DNA from: Korobacter sp963758505
Lineage (GTDB): Bacteria; Acidobacteriota; Terriglobia; Terriglobales; Acidobacteriaceae
Assembly (NCBI GenBank): GCA_963758505.1
Contig: CAVWVJ010000001.1
Location: 806,001 to 870,000 of the forward strand
DNA length: 64,000 nucleotides
Direction of reading: 5' to 3'
Numbering within the stretch: position 1 is the first letter of the stretch; the number at the start of each line of letters is the position of its first letter. Of the stretch, positions 7,449-17,257 are shown in pieces. A program made the position numbers and the translations under genes. Below the pieces are notes generated by a model, which worked only from the letters and a program-made list of their open reading frames with translations, was not told the DNA's origin and did not search any database.

Positions 7449-10400
7449 ATGGGTGTTTCTGGATTCAAACGTATCGGTCCACTGATGTTGTCGTGTGTCT
7501 TCCTATGCGCGGCGGGGTTGGCGCAAGACCAGAAGGCTGCCGCACCGGCCCAGCTTCCGTCGGGGCCAAAGATTCCCGAAGCTTCTCCTTCCGCGAAGAC
7601 TACCGACGAGGACTACACCAAACAGGCCTACGTTTACGAACTCTATCGCGAGAAGTGGCGCTTCGAATCGGACGGAACCGGCCAGGAAGAGACGACGGTC
7701 CGCGTGCGGGTGCAGAGCGATGCGGCCATTAAGGGCTGGGGTCAGCTGGTTTTCGGGTACAACTCGGAAAACGAAGAGCTGCACGTGAACTATGCGCGGG
7801 TGCGCAAGCCGGATGGGACGGTGATCGATACGCCCCTGGACTCGGTGCGCGATATGACGAGTTCGGTGGAACGCGAAGCTCCGGTGTATACGGACTTCCG
7901 CGAGAAGCACATGACGGTTTCAGCGCTGCAGGTGGGGGACATCCTGGAGTACCAGCGCGTTCGCAAGATCGTGAAGCCGGCGACGCCGAACCAATTCTGG
8001 AGCGAGCATTCGTTCATCAAGAATTTCATCGTGCTGGATGAAGAGATAGAGTTCGATATCCCGAGCAAGAGCAATGCAAAGCTGAAGACGCTGCCGGGAT
8101 ACGAGGCGACCTCGACGCGCCAGGAAGGCGATCGGACGATCTATTCCTGGAAGCGCCAGAATCTTAAAGTAGAGGATGAAGAAGAGAAGCAGAAGCGGGA
8201 GCGTAAGCAGGGCAAGAAGCGGCCAGAATTCGCGGATGTGCAGCTGACGACGTTCCGCAGCTGGGAGCAGATCGGGCTCTGGTACCAGGGGCTGCAGAAG
8301 GACCGGGTAGCGGTTACGCCGGAGATCAGGGCGAAGGCGGCGGAGCTGACCAAAGGATTGAATTCCGACGAAGACAAGATCGCGGCGCTCTACCGCTACG
8401 TCGCGACGAATTACCGGTACGTAAGCCTGTCGTTCGGCGTAGGACGCTTCCAGCCGCATGCGGCGTCGGAGATTCTGCAGAACAAATATGGCGACTGCAA
8501 GGATAAGAGCACGCTGCTGGCATCGCTGCTGATCGCGTCGGGATATCAGCCGGCGAACGTCCTGATCCATACCTACGTGAAACTGCAGGACGATATGCCG
8601 ATTCCGTCGGCATTCAACCACGTGATTACGGAGGTGATGGCAGGCAAGCAAGAGTACTGGATGGACAGTACGACCGAGGTTGCGCCGTTCCGGCTGCTCA
8701 CGTGGTCGATTCGCAAGAAGAAGGCGCTGCTGGTTCCGGTGGTGGGGACGCCGCGCGTGGTGGAAACGCCGCCGGATCCGCCCTTTACCAGCCACGATGA
8801 CATCGCGATAACGGGGAAGATCAATGAGCTGGGCACCTCGGATGTGCATTTGCAGATGACGTCGCGCGGCGACAGCGAATTGCAGTTGCGCAGTGTGTTC
8901 CGGAACTACGGCGAGTCGAATTACAAGCGGCTGATGGAGAGCATTGCGCGGCTGTTGGGCGTGCCGGGCGAGGTCAGCGATATCAAGATTTCCGACCCTG
9001 CCGACACGGTGAAGCCGTTCGCCATGGAGTGCAACGTAAAGCAGCAAAATGCGATCGAGTGGAAGGACAAGACCGGGACTCTCTTCATTCCTTACGGATC
9101 GATGAACCTCACCGAAGAGGCGTCCGATCCGGGTCCAGACACGGAGCCATTGTCCCTGGGAGGAGCACCCGGGGAATATCGCGTGACGGTGAAAATCACG
9201 CTGCCTGCTGCCTACACTTTGCAACTGCCTGCGCCGGAAGTTGTGAAGCGGGACTATAGCGAGTATTCGGCCACCTACCGGCAAGAGCAGAACACATTCT
9301 ATGCGGAACGTTCCCTGAAGGTCATGGTGCGGGAAGTTCCGGTGAAGCGATTCAGCGATTACCACGCTTACCGCGTGGCGGTAAATGCCGACCACGGACA
9401 ATCGCTGACCTTGACACGTACCGACACGAGCGTGGCCGGAGCGGAGAAAGACGCCAAGGCCGACGACCTGTTCGAGGCGGCGGAGGCGGCGGTGAAGGCC
9501 GAGAATTACAGCAACGCCAACGAACTGCTGCAGCGCGCGCTGGCATTGGAGCCGGAACATAAGTACGGATGGGACGCGCTGGCAGAGACGTACCTGAATC
9601 TTGGCGACTTCAACAAGGCGATCGAGATGTACCAGCACCAGCTCAAGGTGAATCCCTACGACGACCTGGCGAACAACGGCCTGGGGCAGGTCTATACCTT
9701 GCAGTACAAATATGACGATGCGTTGAAAGCCTTCCAGGCGCAGATCGAGATCAACCCACTGGATAAAGGCGCGCATATCGCGATCGGGCAGATCTACATT
9801 GTGCGCGAGGACTATAAGTCGGCGGTGCCGGAGCTGGAACGCGCGGTGTCGATCACGCCACAATCTCCGGTGGCGCATTACCTGCTGGGAAACGCGTACC
9901 TCAATACGGGGGAAACGGACAAGGCGATCGGCGCCTTCGAGGAGGCACTGAAGCTGGACACGAATAATCCGAACACGTGGAATGACATCGCTTATGCGCT
10001 TGCCGACAAAAACGTAAGACTGGATCGTGCCGAGCAGTATGCGCAGAGTTCGGTGAGCACGACGCAGTCGTACCTGCGGAACCTTCCGGCGGAACAGGTG
10101 GTGAAAGTCGGGCCGCTGCTGACTTCAAGTCTGGCGGCAGCGTGGGATACGCTGGGGTGGGTGTACTACAAGGAAGGCAAACAGAAAGAGGCGGAGACCT
10201 TCATTCACGCTGCCTGGGATGAGGACCAGCATTCGGAGATCGCTGAACATCTCGCAGTTTTCGCCGAGAAGAGGAACGACAAGAAGATCGCCGCAGATTA
10301 TTACGCCATGGCGCTGGCTGGGGATCGTCCGGTAGCGCGGTATCGCGAGAAGCTGGCGGTTACGGCCGGGCTGAAGAACGACTCCGACATCGAAGCGCGT

Positions 10401-10754
10401 ATCCAAGCGGCGCGCGCGCTGATGATGTCGCAACGCAAGCTGAGGATGGCGAACGGAGGGTGGAGCGGCAAGGCGGAATTCGTCCTCACCTTTACGACAT
10501 CCCGCAAAGCGAGCGAAGCCGACTTCAAGACGGGCGCGGAGGGGTTGAAGCCGGCGGCGAAGGCGCTCACGGCGATGCAGTATCCGCTAACCCTGCCGGA
10601 TGGAGAGTACCGCGTTTTCCGGCGCGTGCTGGTGAGCTGCGAAAAGGGAAGCGACTGCGACGTCATGCTATTCCGCGCGGAAGACCGGGAGAGCCTGATC
10701 GACTCGGGGGTTCCGAATGCTCCCTCGGCAGGCTCTACCGCCGGCGCGCAGTAA
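7449..10754 (+). CDS. Exported DUF3857 / transglutaminase-like / TPR protein
   Basis: The 1101-aa protein has a signal peptide (MGVSGFKRIGPLMLSCVFLCAAG), a DUF3857 domain (about 60-230), and a transglutaminase-like domain with YGDCKDKSTLL (Cys), FNHV (His) and YWMDSTTE (Asp), which form a plausible catalytic triad. A beta-rich region and tetratricopeptide repeats (about 680-900) follow, then a C-terminal domain. Such proteins are common in Acidobacteria and Bacteroidetes; their substrate is unknown, and the TPRs suggest a scaffold or complex. I chose ATG 7449 because it puts the signal peptide first and has AGG upstream; an alternative start is at 7410. It is monocistronic, between a terminator and a long gap. 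Confidence 0.82.
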   Translation: MGVSGFKRIGPLMLSCVFLCAAGLAQDQKAAAPAQLPSGPKIPEASPSAKTTDEDYTKQAYVYELYREKWRFESDGTGQEETTVRVRVQSDAAIKGWGQLVFGYNSENEELHVNYARVRKPDGTVIDTPLDSVRDMTSSVEREAPVYTDFREKHMTVSALQVGDILEYQRVRKIVKPATPNQFWSEHSFIKNFIVLDEEIEFDIPSKSNAKLKTLPGYEATSTRQEGDRTIYSWKRQNLKVEDEEEKQKRERKQGKKRPEFADVQLTTFRSWEQIGLWYQGLQKDRVAVTPEIRAKAAELTKGLNSDEDKIAALYRYVATNYRYVSLSFGVGRFQPHAASEILQNKYGDCKDKSTLLASLLIASGYQPANVLIHTYVKLQDDMPIPSAFNHVITEVMAGKQEYWMDSTTEVAPFRLLTWSIRKKKALLVPVVGTPRVVETPPDPPFTSHDDIAITGKINELGTSDVHLQMTSRGDSELQLRSVFRNYGESNYKRLMESIARLLGVPGEVSDIKISDPADTVKPFAMECNVKQQNAIEWKDKTGTLFIPYGSMNLTEEASDPGPDTEPLSLGGAPGEYRVTVKITLPAAYTLQLPAPEVVKRDYSEYSATYRQEQNTFYAERSLKVMVREVPVKRFSDYHAYRVAVNADHGQSLTLTRTDTSVAGAEKDAKADDLFEAAEAAVKAENYSNANELLQRALALEPEHKYGWDALAETYLNLGDFNKAIEMYQHQLKVNPYDDLANNGLGQVYTLQYKYDDALKAFQAQIEINPLDKGAHIAIGQIYIVREDYKSAVPELERAVSITPQSPVAHYLLGNAYLNTGETDKAIGAFEEALKLDTNNPNTWNDIAYALADKNVRLDRAEQYAQSSVSTTQSYLRNLPAEQVVKVGPLLTSSLAAAWDTLGWVYYKEGKQKEAETFIHAAWDEDQHSEIAEHLAVFAEKRNDKKIAADYYAMALAGDRPVARYREKLAVTAGLKNDSDIEARIQAARALMMSQRKLRMANGGWSGKAEFVLTFTTSRKASEADFKTGAEGLKPAAKALTAMQYPLTLPDGEYRVFRRVLVSCEKGSDCDVMLFRAEDRESLIDSGVPNAPSAGSTAGAQ

Positions 10755-11425
10755 GAGTGAGACGGGACGAGGCAAGGACCTCGTCCCAAGCGTTGCTTCC
10801 CGGACCAACTCCCGAACCTTATCGCTCCCGGCAGTCCAGGCGATCTTGCTGCGGTTGGGTTCGCCACGCAGCAGGGACTCCGCGAATTTCAGCGCCTGCT
10901 CGGGCTCTTCGATCGTTGGCGGATGGACAACGGCCTGGAGAAATCGCTGGTCCTGGCGCATTCAAGAAGCGCTCGACGACGCTGCCGCAACCCTCCGCTT
11001 TGTCGGTGGTGAACACCGCACCGCCGCAAGCTCGGCAAACTTGCGAAGTCGATGATCGCGTAGTTGAGCGTCAATCTGCGCCTGCCCGTCTAGAGATGCC
11101 AGACAACGAAGTGCGGTCTTCCCATTCAAATCAAGATTGTGTAATTTACCCGGGACAGCAGTTCTGGTGAACATCGGCAAACTCAGGAACATCAATCCAC
11201 GTCATACGAATTTCGGGGCAGCATGAATTTGATTGGACCCTCTTCTCAGAAGGTATGTTCTTGTTGTTATAATCACGGGTTCGCGTGACCTGCGTCACAG
11301 ACGCAGTGGTCGTTTCTTATTCGGTCTCATCGTTAACCTTGCACGGTTTGTCTTCTGTCCCCGTGTTCAACCAAGCCCGGCGCGATGTGTAGTGCCGGGA
11401 ACCCGGAGCAACGGAAAGCTTCGTA
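10755..11425. other. 670-bp gap with a hairpin, possible gene remnant and the act promoter region
   Basis: The first part holds a 9-bp inverted repeat (10764-10772 with 10779-10787), a possible weak terminator without a T tract. From about 10790 to 11190 the minus strand has short open stretches in different frames that read like protein (for example MFTTDKAEGCGSVVERFLNA and WTAGSDKVRELVREA). They could be the broken remains of one gene, but I do not recognise it. The final 200 bp hold a TATAAT box and a CRP-type palindrome ahead of actA. Confidence 0.4.
11268..11299 (+). promoter_or_regulatory. Candidate act-cox promoter -10 with adjoining CRP-type palindrome
   Basis: TATAAT lies at 11268-11273, preceded by TTGT; no good -35 is visible. 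Just downstream (11284-11299) is CGTGA-N6-TCACA, nine of ten consensus CRP/FNR-family positions. With this -10 the site would overlap the transcription start, which suggests repression or a second promoter. The operon's first codon is 127 bp further on. Confidence 0.4.
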
Positions 11426-12142
11426 ATGGCCCAGATCTTTCATCGAAGTACGAATTCCATCTCCCGCATTACGATTCTTGCCACCGTGGTTTTGGTGACA
11501 GGCCTGCTTTGGGCGGCGCTTGAGTTGCAGCGTTCGCCATACGTGACGTATGCGGGCGTGGCGCACATGCAGCCGGTGCCGTTCAGCCACCAGCACCACG
11601 TGAGCGGGTTAGGGCTCGACTGCCGCTACTGCCACACGTCGGTGGAGGTGTCGGGGTATGCGGGAATTCCGCCGACCAAGACATGCATGAACTGCCACTC
11701 GCAGATCTGGACGAATGCGCCCTTGCTCGAGCCCGTTCGGGAGAGTTTCCGGACCGGCAAGTCGCTGATCTGGACGCGAGCCAACGATCTGCCCGATTTC
11801 GTGTACTTCGACCACAGCATTCACATTAATAAGGGTGTCGGTTGCAATACCTGCCACGGGCCGGTGGATCGCATGCCGCTGATGTACAACCAGGCTTCGC
11901 TGCAGATGGAGTGGTGCCTGGACTGCCATCGGGCTCCCGAGAAGTATCTGCGTCCCCGCGACCAGGTTTTCAACATGCGATACCAGCCGCCCACTTCCGA
12001 GAACCCGGTGCAGTTGCCGGGGGAGAACGGAACGGGAGTACAGACCTATACCGCACAGTTGGCGCTGGGGGTGGAATTGCGGAATCGCTATCACCTGCGC
12101 AGCGTTCGCGATATTACGAGTTGCAGCACCTGTCATCGCTAA
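11426..12142 (+). CDS. actA: Alternative complex III subunit ActA, pentaheme cytochrome c
   Basis: The 238-aa protein has one N-terminal membrane anchor (about 15-33) and five CXXCH heme sites at 66-70, 87-91, 140-144, 164-168 and 233-237. That count and the operon order match ActA, the multiheme subunit of ACIII, which passes electrons from quinol oxidation towards cytochrome c or the oxidase on the periplasmic side. It opens a twelve-gene plus-strand operon; actB begins 61 bp downstream. The last heme motif ends at the C-terminus (CSTCHR). Confidence 0.93.
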   Translation: MAQIFHRSTNSISRITILATVVLVTGLLWAALELQRSPYVTYAGVAHMQPVPFSHQHHVSGLGLDCRYCHTSVEVSGYAGIPPTKTCMNCHSQIWTNAPLLEPVRESFRTGKSLIWTRANDLPDFVYFDHSIHINKGVGCNTCHGPVDRMPLMYNQASLQMEWCLDCHRAPEKYLRPRDQVFNMRYQPPTSENPVQLPGENGTGVQTYTAQLALGVELRNRYHLRSVRDITSCSTCHR

Positions 12143-12203
12143 AACAACCCGGCGAATCGATGGTGGTTCGCAGAGGGTCCGGGCACATGGGAAACAGAGA
12201 GTG

Positions 12204-15200
12204 ATGGAAAACGGAAAGAAGCAAAACGGTGGAGACGTTTGCCCGAGCAAGAGGGGCAAGCTGGAAACCACCCCGCCAACGGCAACGGCCTTTGTGGGGG
12301 ACCCCGGCAACCTCGCCGATGTGAAGGGCCAATTGGCTGCGGCGAAGGACGGCCCGCAGTATTGGCGCAGCCTGGAAGAACTCGCGAACACCGAGGAGTT
12401 CCAGGAGATGCTGCATCGGGAGTTTCCGCGGCAAGCCTCGGAGTGGGTGGATGGGGGCACGTCACGGCGCGACTTCCTGAAGCTGATGAGCGCTTCGCTG
12501 GCCCTGGCCGGTTTGACGGCTTGCACCAAGCAGCCACTGGAGCCGATTGTTCCTTACGTTCGGCAGCCGGAAGAGATCACTCTTGGCAAGCCGCTGTTCT
12601 TCGCCACTGCGAATACCGTCGGCGGATACGCGGTGCCGGTGCTGGCGGAGAGCCACGAAGGGCGTCCCACCAAGATTGAGGGGAACCCGCAGCATCCCGC
12701 GACGCTGGGTGGTACGGACGTCTTCTCCCAGGCTTCGGTTCTCGGGCTCTACGATCCGGACCGTTCGCAGACGGTGATGCTCGACAACGAGCTTCGCACG
12801 TGGGGCGCATTCGTGGGAGCGCTGGCGAACCCGCTGGCGGCGCAGAAGGCCGTGCAGGGCGCGGGGCTGCGCTTACTGAGCCGATCGACAACGTCGCCCA
12901 CCCTGGCGGCACAGATCAAGCAGTTTCTTGCGGCCTACCCGCAGGCCAAGTGGGTGCAATACGATCCGGCGGGTCGCGATAACGTCCGGGCCGGGGCGCA
13001 GTTGGCGTTTGGGCAATACGTGGATACGCAGTACAACTTCGAGAAGGCGGAGGTCATTCTCTCGCTTGACGGAGATTTTCTGTCGAGCGGATTTCCGGGA
13101 TTCCACAAATACGCGAGGCAGTTTTCGGCGCGGCGCAATCCCGACCTGAAAGAAAAGATGGTCCGGTTCTACGCGGCCGAAAGCACGCCAACGAATACGG
13201 GTGCCAAGGCCGATCACCGGATCCCGGTTCGGGCAGTGGAAATCGAGCAGTTCGGGCGCGCGGTGGCTGCGGGTATCGGCGTAGGCGGACCGGCGGTGGC
13301 CTCGAAAGAATGGGGCAAGGAAGCGTCGGTCATTGCCAACGATTTGCAGAAGCACAAGGGCGCTGCCGTAGTCGTGGTGGGAGATCACCAGTCGCCGGCT
13401 GTCCACGCCTTGGCGCATGCGATGAACGCCGCGCTGGGCGCGGTGGGGAACACAGTTCTGTACACAGAGCCGGTGGAGGCGCAGCCCGTGGATCAGGCTG
13501 CGGGTATTCGCGAACTGGTGGCCGATATCAACGGCGGGAAAGTGGACATCCTCGTGGTGATGGGCGCCAATCCGGTTTACGAAGCGCCGGGCGACCTCGA
13601 TTTCCTCGACGCCTATAAGAAAGTTGCAGTGCGCATCCATCATGGACTTTATGTGGATGAGACCGCTGTCTGGTCGCACTGGCACATCAATGCAACCCAT
13701 TACCTTGAACAATGGGGCGATGTACGGGCATTCGATGGAACGGTGACGATCCAGCAGCCGTTAATTGCGCCGCTCTATAACGGCAAGAGCCAATACGAAC
13801 TGCTGGCTGCTTTGAATGGACAGGGTTCCACCGGCGGCTACGAGTTGGTTCGCAGCTATTGGCAGAAACAGCACACGGGCGCGGATTTCGAGCCCTGGTG
13901 GCGGCGCGCCGTGCACGATGGACTGATCGCCGGCAGCGCTGCGGCGGTGCGCAATACGCCTGCGAAGGGTGGCGTCCCTGCGGCTTCCAATGCAGGGAAC
14001 GATTCCTCGCTGGAGGTAATCTTCCGCCGCGACCCGATGATTTACGACGGGGAATACGCCAACAACGGCTGGCTGCAGGAAGCGCCGAAACCTTACACGC
14101 AGCTCACCTGGGACAACGCGATCCTGATCAATCCGAACACCGCGAAGGATATGGGTCTCGAGACCGAGGACGAGGTCGAGATTTCGCTCGACGGGCGCAC
14201 GGTTCGCGGCGGCATTTGGGAGACGCCGGGACATCCGAAGAATTCGATCACCATCTTTCTCGGCTACGGCCGCACGCGCGCCGGGCGGGTGGGGAATGGC
14301 CCCGGCTTCAGCGCATACCAGATCCGCAGCACGCAAAAGCAGTGGATCGCCACCGGCGTGCAGCTGAAGAAGACGGGAAACAAGTTCCTGTTTGCCACCA
14401 CGCAAGGGTTCCAGAACATGGATGGCCGGGACATCGTTCGCGTGGCGACGCTCGAAGATTTCATTGCCAATCCCGACTTCGCGCACGAAAAGACGGAAGC
14501 TCCGGTCGAGGGGCTCACGATGTTCCAGCCTTATGATTATTCGAAAGAATATAAGTGGGGGATGGCCATCGACCTGAACTCCTGCGTGGGTTGCAAGAGT
14601 TGCGTAGTGGCCTGCGTTGCCGAGAACAACGTTCCGGTTGTCGGCAAGGAGATGGTGAAGCGCGGCCGCCACATGCACTGGCTGCGCGTGGACAACTACC
14701 ACGAGGGGTCGGTCGATGCACCCAGGACCTATTCCCAGCCGGTGCCTTGCCAGCAGTGCGAGAATGCTCCGTGCGAGCTGGTCTGCCCGGTGGGGGCGAC
14801 TGTCCACAGCACGGAAGGCCTGAATGACATGATCTACAACCGCTGTGTGGGCACCCGCTACTGCTCCAACAACTGCCCGTATAAGGTACGCCGTTTCAAT
14901 TTCCTGCTGTTTCAGGATTGGACGACGCCGCAGTTCAAAATGGTGCGCAACCCGGATGTAACGGTCCGCAGCCGCGGCGTGATGGAAAAGTGCACATACT
15001 GCGTACAGCGGATAACCCATGCCCGCATCAACTCGGAGCGTGAGGAGCGCAAGATTCGTGACGGGGAAGTGGTCACTGCTTGCGCGCAGGCGTGCCCGGC
15101 GGATGCGATCGTATTTGGCGATCTGAACAATCCGAACAGCCGGGTTGCCAAGCTGCGGGCGCAAGAGCGCAATTATGGATTGCTGGAAGAATTGAACAAC

Positions 15201-15275
15201 CGTCCACGTACGACTTATATGGCGGTGGTCCGGAACCCGAACCCTGAACTCGAGCACGCCATGGAGCAGAAGTAG
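12204..15275 (+). CDS. actB: Alternative complex III subunit ActB, molybdopterin-oxidoreductase-like plus ferredoxin-like iron-sulfur protein
   Basis: The 1023-aa protein has a Tat-type signal placed internally (SRRDFLKLM, twin Arg at 88-89, followed by a hydrophobic stretch and Cys107). A large molybdopterin-oxidoreductase-like region (about 115-760) follows; in ACIII it carries no molybdenum cofactor. The C-terminal part (about 790-960) carries four iron-sulfur cysteine clusters: CVGCKSC, CQQCENAPC, CVGTRYCSNNC and CTYC with CAQAC. This fused NrfC-like architecture is diagnostic of ActB. GTG 12201 directly precedes ATG 12204; I use the ATG. actC starts 2 bp after the stop. Confidence 0.93.
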   Translation: MENGKKQNGGDVCPSKRGKLETTPPTATAFVGDPGNLADVKGQLAAAKDGPQYWRSLEELANTEEFQEMLHREFPRQASEWVDGGTSRRDFLKLMSASLALAGLTACTKQPLEPIVPYVRQPEEITLGKPLFFATANTVGGYAVPVLAESHEGRPTKIEGNPQHPATLGGTDVFSQASVLGLYDPDRSQTVMLDNELRTWGAFVGALANPLAAQKAVQGAGLRLLSRSTTSPTLAAQIKQFLAAYPQAKWVQYDPAGRDNVRAGAQLAFGQYVDTQYNFEKAEVILSLDGDFLSSGFPGFHKYARQFSARRNPDLKEKMVRFYAAESTPTNTGAKADHRIPVRAVEIEQFGRAVAAGIGVGGPAVASKEWGKEASVIANDLQKHKGAAVVVVGDHQSPAVHALAHAMNAALGAVGNTVLYTEPVEAQPVDQAAGIRELVADINGGKVDILVVMGANPVYEAPGDLDFLDAYKKVAVRIHHGLYVDETAVWSHWHINATHYLEQWGDVRAFDGTVTIQQPLIAPLYNGKSQYELLAALNGQGSTGGYELVRSYWQKQHTGADFEPWWRRAVHDGLIAGSAAAVRNTPAKGGVPAASNAGNDSSLEVIFRRDPMIYDGEYANNGWLQEAPKPYTQLTWDNAILINPNTAKDMGLETEDEVEISLDGRTVRGGIWETPGHPKNSITIFLGYGRTRAGRVGNGPGFSAYQIRSTQKQWIATGVQLKKTGNKFLFATTQGFQNMDGRDIVRVATLEDFIANPDFAHEKTEAPVEGLTMFQPYDYSKEYKWGMAIDLNSCVGCKSCVVACVAENNVPVVGKEMVKRGRHMHWLRVDNYHEGSVDAPRTYSQPVPCQQCENAPCELVCPVGATVHSTEGLNDMIYNRCVGTRYCSNNCPYKVRRFNFLLFQDWTTPQFKMVRNPDVTVRSRGVMEKCTYCVQRITHARINSEREERKIRDGEVVTACAQACPADAIVFGDLNNPNSRVAKLRAQERNYGLLEELNNRPRTTYMAVVRNPNPELEHAMEQK

Positions 15276-15277
15276 CG

Positions 15278-16684
15278 ATGCATCAAGGTCCAGACGAGAA
15301 AACAGTACTGCAAGACGTCCTTGAGCCGGGCGAACCGCCGGTACTTGCGCCGGGGCACGATTTTGCCACCGTGAACGACAAGATCACAGCGATCGTGTTG
15401 CGGCGGCCACTGGGAATCGGTTGGGCGGGAGCGGCCTTCATCGGATTCGTTTTCGTAAACGTGCTCTTGATGGCGGTCACCTACCTTTTCCTGCGGGGCG
15501 TGGGAATTTGGGGCATTGACATTCCGGTGGCGTGGGGCTTCGCGATCATCAACTTCGTGTGGTGGGTGGGTATCGGCCACGCGGGCACGCTGATCTCCGC
15601 GATTCTGCTGCTCCTCAAGCAGACCTGGCGTAACTCGATCAACCGGTTCGCGGAGGCGATGACGCTATTCGCCGTCGCCTGCGCGGGCATGTTCCCGCTG
15701 TTCCACATGGGGCGCCCGTGGCTGGCGTACTGGATGTTCCCGTATCCCAGTTCGATGGGCGTGTGGCCGCAATTTCGCAGCCCGCTGGTCTGGGACGTTT
15801 TCGCGGTTTCGACATACGCGACGGTATCCCTGGTGTTCTGGTTCGTGGGGCTGATTCCCGACATCGCGAGCCTGCGAGACCGGGCGCAGAACAAGTACGC
15901 GCGCATCATCTACGGGTTGCTGGCCATGGGCTGGCGTGGGTCGGCAAGGCACTGGAAGCGGTATCAGTCGGTGTACCTGCTGCTTGCAGGCCTGGCGACG
16001 CCACTGGTGCTCTCGGTGCACACCGTGGTGTCCTTCGATTTCGCGGTAGCGCAGCTGCCGGGCTGGCATACGACGATCTTTCCGCCGTACTTCGTCGCGG
16101 GCGCGATCTATTCCGGATTCGCGATGGTTCTGGTGCTGGCAATTCCGATCCGCCACTACTATGGCGTCGAAGACATGATCACCGCGCGCCACCTGGAGAA
16201 CTCGGCGAAGATCATGCTGGCGACCGGCCTGATCGTGGCGTACGGCTACTTCATGGAAATCTTCATGGCGTTTTACGGGTCGAATATTTACGAGCGTGCG
16301 ATCGTGCACACCCGCTGGTTCGGTCCCTATGCGCCGGGATATTGGACGCTGATTCTGTGCAACATCCTGATCCCGCAATTGCTATGGTTCCCGAAGATTC
16401 GCAAGAACCCGTTCTGGCAGTTCATCATCTCGGTGGACATTCTTGTCGGCATGTGGCTGGAGCGTTTCATCATCATCATCACCAGCTTGCATCGCGATTT
16501 CCTGCCTTCGTCGTGGGGCATGTATACCCCGACTCGCTGGGACTGGGCGACCTACCTGGGAACGTTGGGTTTCTTCCTGTTCGCGTTCGTCTTGTTCATC
16601 CGGGTGTTGCCGATGATCACCATTTTTGAAATCAAAGCGCTATTGCCGGAATCCGAGATTCAACCGGCGGAGGTGGAGGCCTGA
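15278..16684 (+). CDS. actC: Alternative complex III subunit ActC, NrfD-like quinol-interacting membrane protein
   Basis: The 468-aa protein is very hydrophobic, with about ten transmembrane helices, and belongs to the NrfD/PsrC family. It includes the GIWGIDIPVAWGFAIINFVW segment and conserved WxGxGHAGTLIS and HMGRPW motifs. In ACIII this is one of two large integral subunits and is thought to hold the quinol site and possibly proton channels. It follows actB by 2 bp, and its stop overlaps the actD start (TGATG). The length matches the family. Confidence 0.92.
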   Translation: MHQGPDEKTVLQDVLEPGEPPVLAPGHDFATVNDKITAIVLRRPLGIGWAGAAFIGFVFVNVLLMAVTYLFLRGVGIWGIDIPVAWGFAIINFVWWVGIGHAGTLISAILLLLKQTWRNSINRFAEAMTLFAVACAGMFPLFHMGRPWLAYWMFPYPSSMGVWPQFRSPLVWDVFAVSTYATVSLVFWFVGLIPDIASLRDRAQNKYARIIYGLLAMGWRGSARHWKRYQSVYLLLAGLATPLVLSVHTVVSFDFAVAQLPGWHTTIFPPYFVAGAIYSGFAMVLVLAIPIRHYYGVEDMITARHLENSAKIMLATGLIVAYGYFMEIFMAFYGSNIYERAIVHTRWFGPYAPGYWTLILCNILIPQLLWFPKIRKNPFWQFIISVDILVGMWLERFIIIITSLHRDFLPSSWGMYTPTRWDWATYLGTLGFFLFAFVLFIRVLPMITIFEIKALLPESEIQPAEVEA

Positions 16685-17229
16685 TGAAGCAGACGCCGAC
16701 TTCTCCTATCTACGGTTTGATGGCCGAATTTGCTACGCCGACGGCGCTGCTGCATGCGGCGGAAAAAGCGTACGCCGCGGGATACCGGCAGATGGACGCT
16801 TATTCGCCGTTTCCAATTGAAGAGCTGGCGGATGCCATCGGATTTCCGAGGACGCGGGTCCCGCTGGTCGTGCTGATCGGCGGAATCATGGGCGGCCTTT
16901 CGGCGTTCGCCTTGCAATACTGGTGTTCCGCGATCAGCTACCCAATCGTGGTTGCCGGGCGCCCCTACAATTCCTGGCCTTCCTTCGTGGTTCCCTGTTT
17001 CGAGTTGACCATTCTTTTCGCTTCGCTTGCCGGCGTCTTCGGGATGCTGGCGCTGAACGGACTGCCGTTGCCGTATCACCCGGTGTTCAACGTCGATCGC
17101 TTCGCCGGAGTATCACGCGACCGGTTCTTCCTTTGCATCGAGGCTGCAGATCCGATGTTTGACCGCATTGAGTCAGAGCGCTTCATGGCGGGGCTTCATC
17201 CGGACTTCCTCACGGAGGTGCCGCATTAA
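16684..17229 (+). CDS. actD: Alternative complex III subunit ActD (DUF3341)
   Basis: The 181-aa protein matches DUF3341, the small ActD subunit. A cytoplasmic N-terminal segment (YGLMAEFATPTALLHAAEKA, YSPFPIEEL) is followed by two transmembrane helices (about 58-80 and 100-122) and a short tail. In ACIII structures ActD packs beside ActC; it has no cofactor. The ATG overlaps the actC stop by one base, consistent with translational coupling. Confidence 0.9.
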   Translation: MKQTPTSPIYGLMAEFATPTALLHAAEKAYAAGYRQMDAYSPFPIEELADAIGFPRTRVPLVVLIGGIMGGLSAFALQYWCSAISYPIVVAGRPYNSWPSFVVPCFELTILFASLAGVFGMLALNGLPLPYHPVFNVDRFAGVSRDRFFLCIEAADPMFDRIESERFMAGLHPDFLTEVPH

Positions 17230-17257
17230 TACCGTGGAGAAAAACGGGACCAGGTTC

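Noticed and set aside
7920..9878. Minus-strand open frame of 652 codons inside the DUF3857/TPR gene
   Set aside because: The sense gene has clear domains throughout; the antisense product is Arg/His/Leu-rich and featureless.
13761..15257. Minus-strand open frame of 498 codons opposite actB
   Set aside because: It lies opposite the conserved iron-sulfur motifs of ActB and has no start site or family signal of its own.
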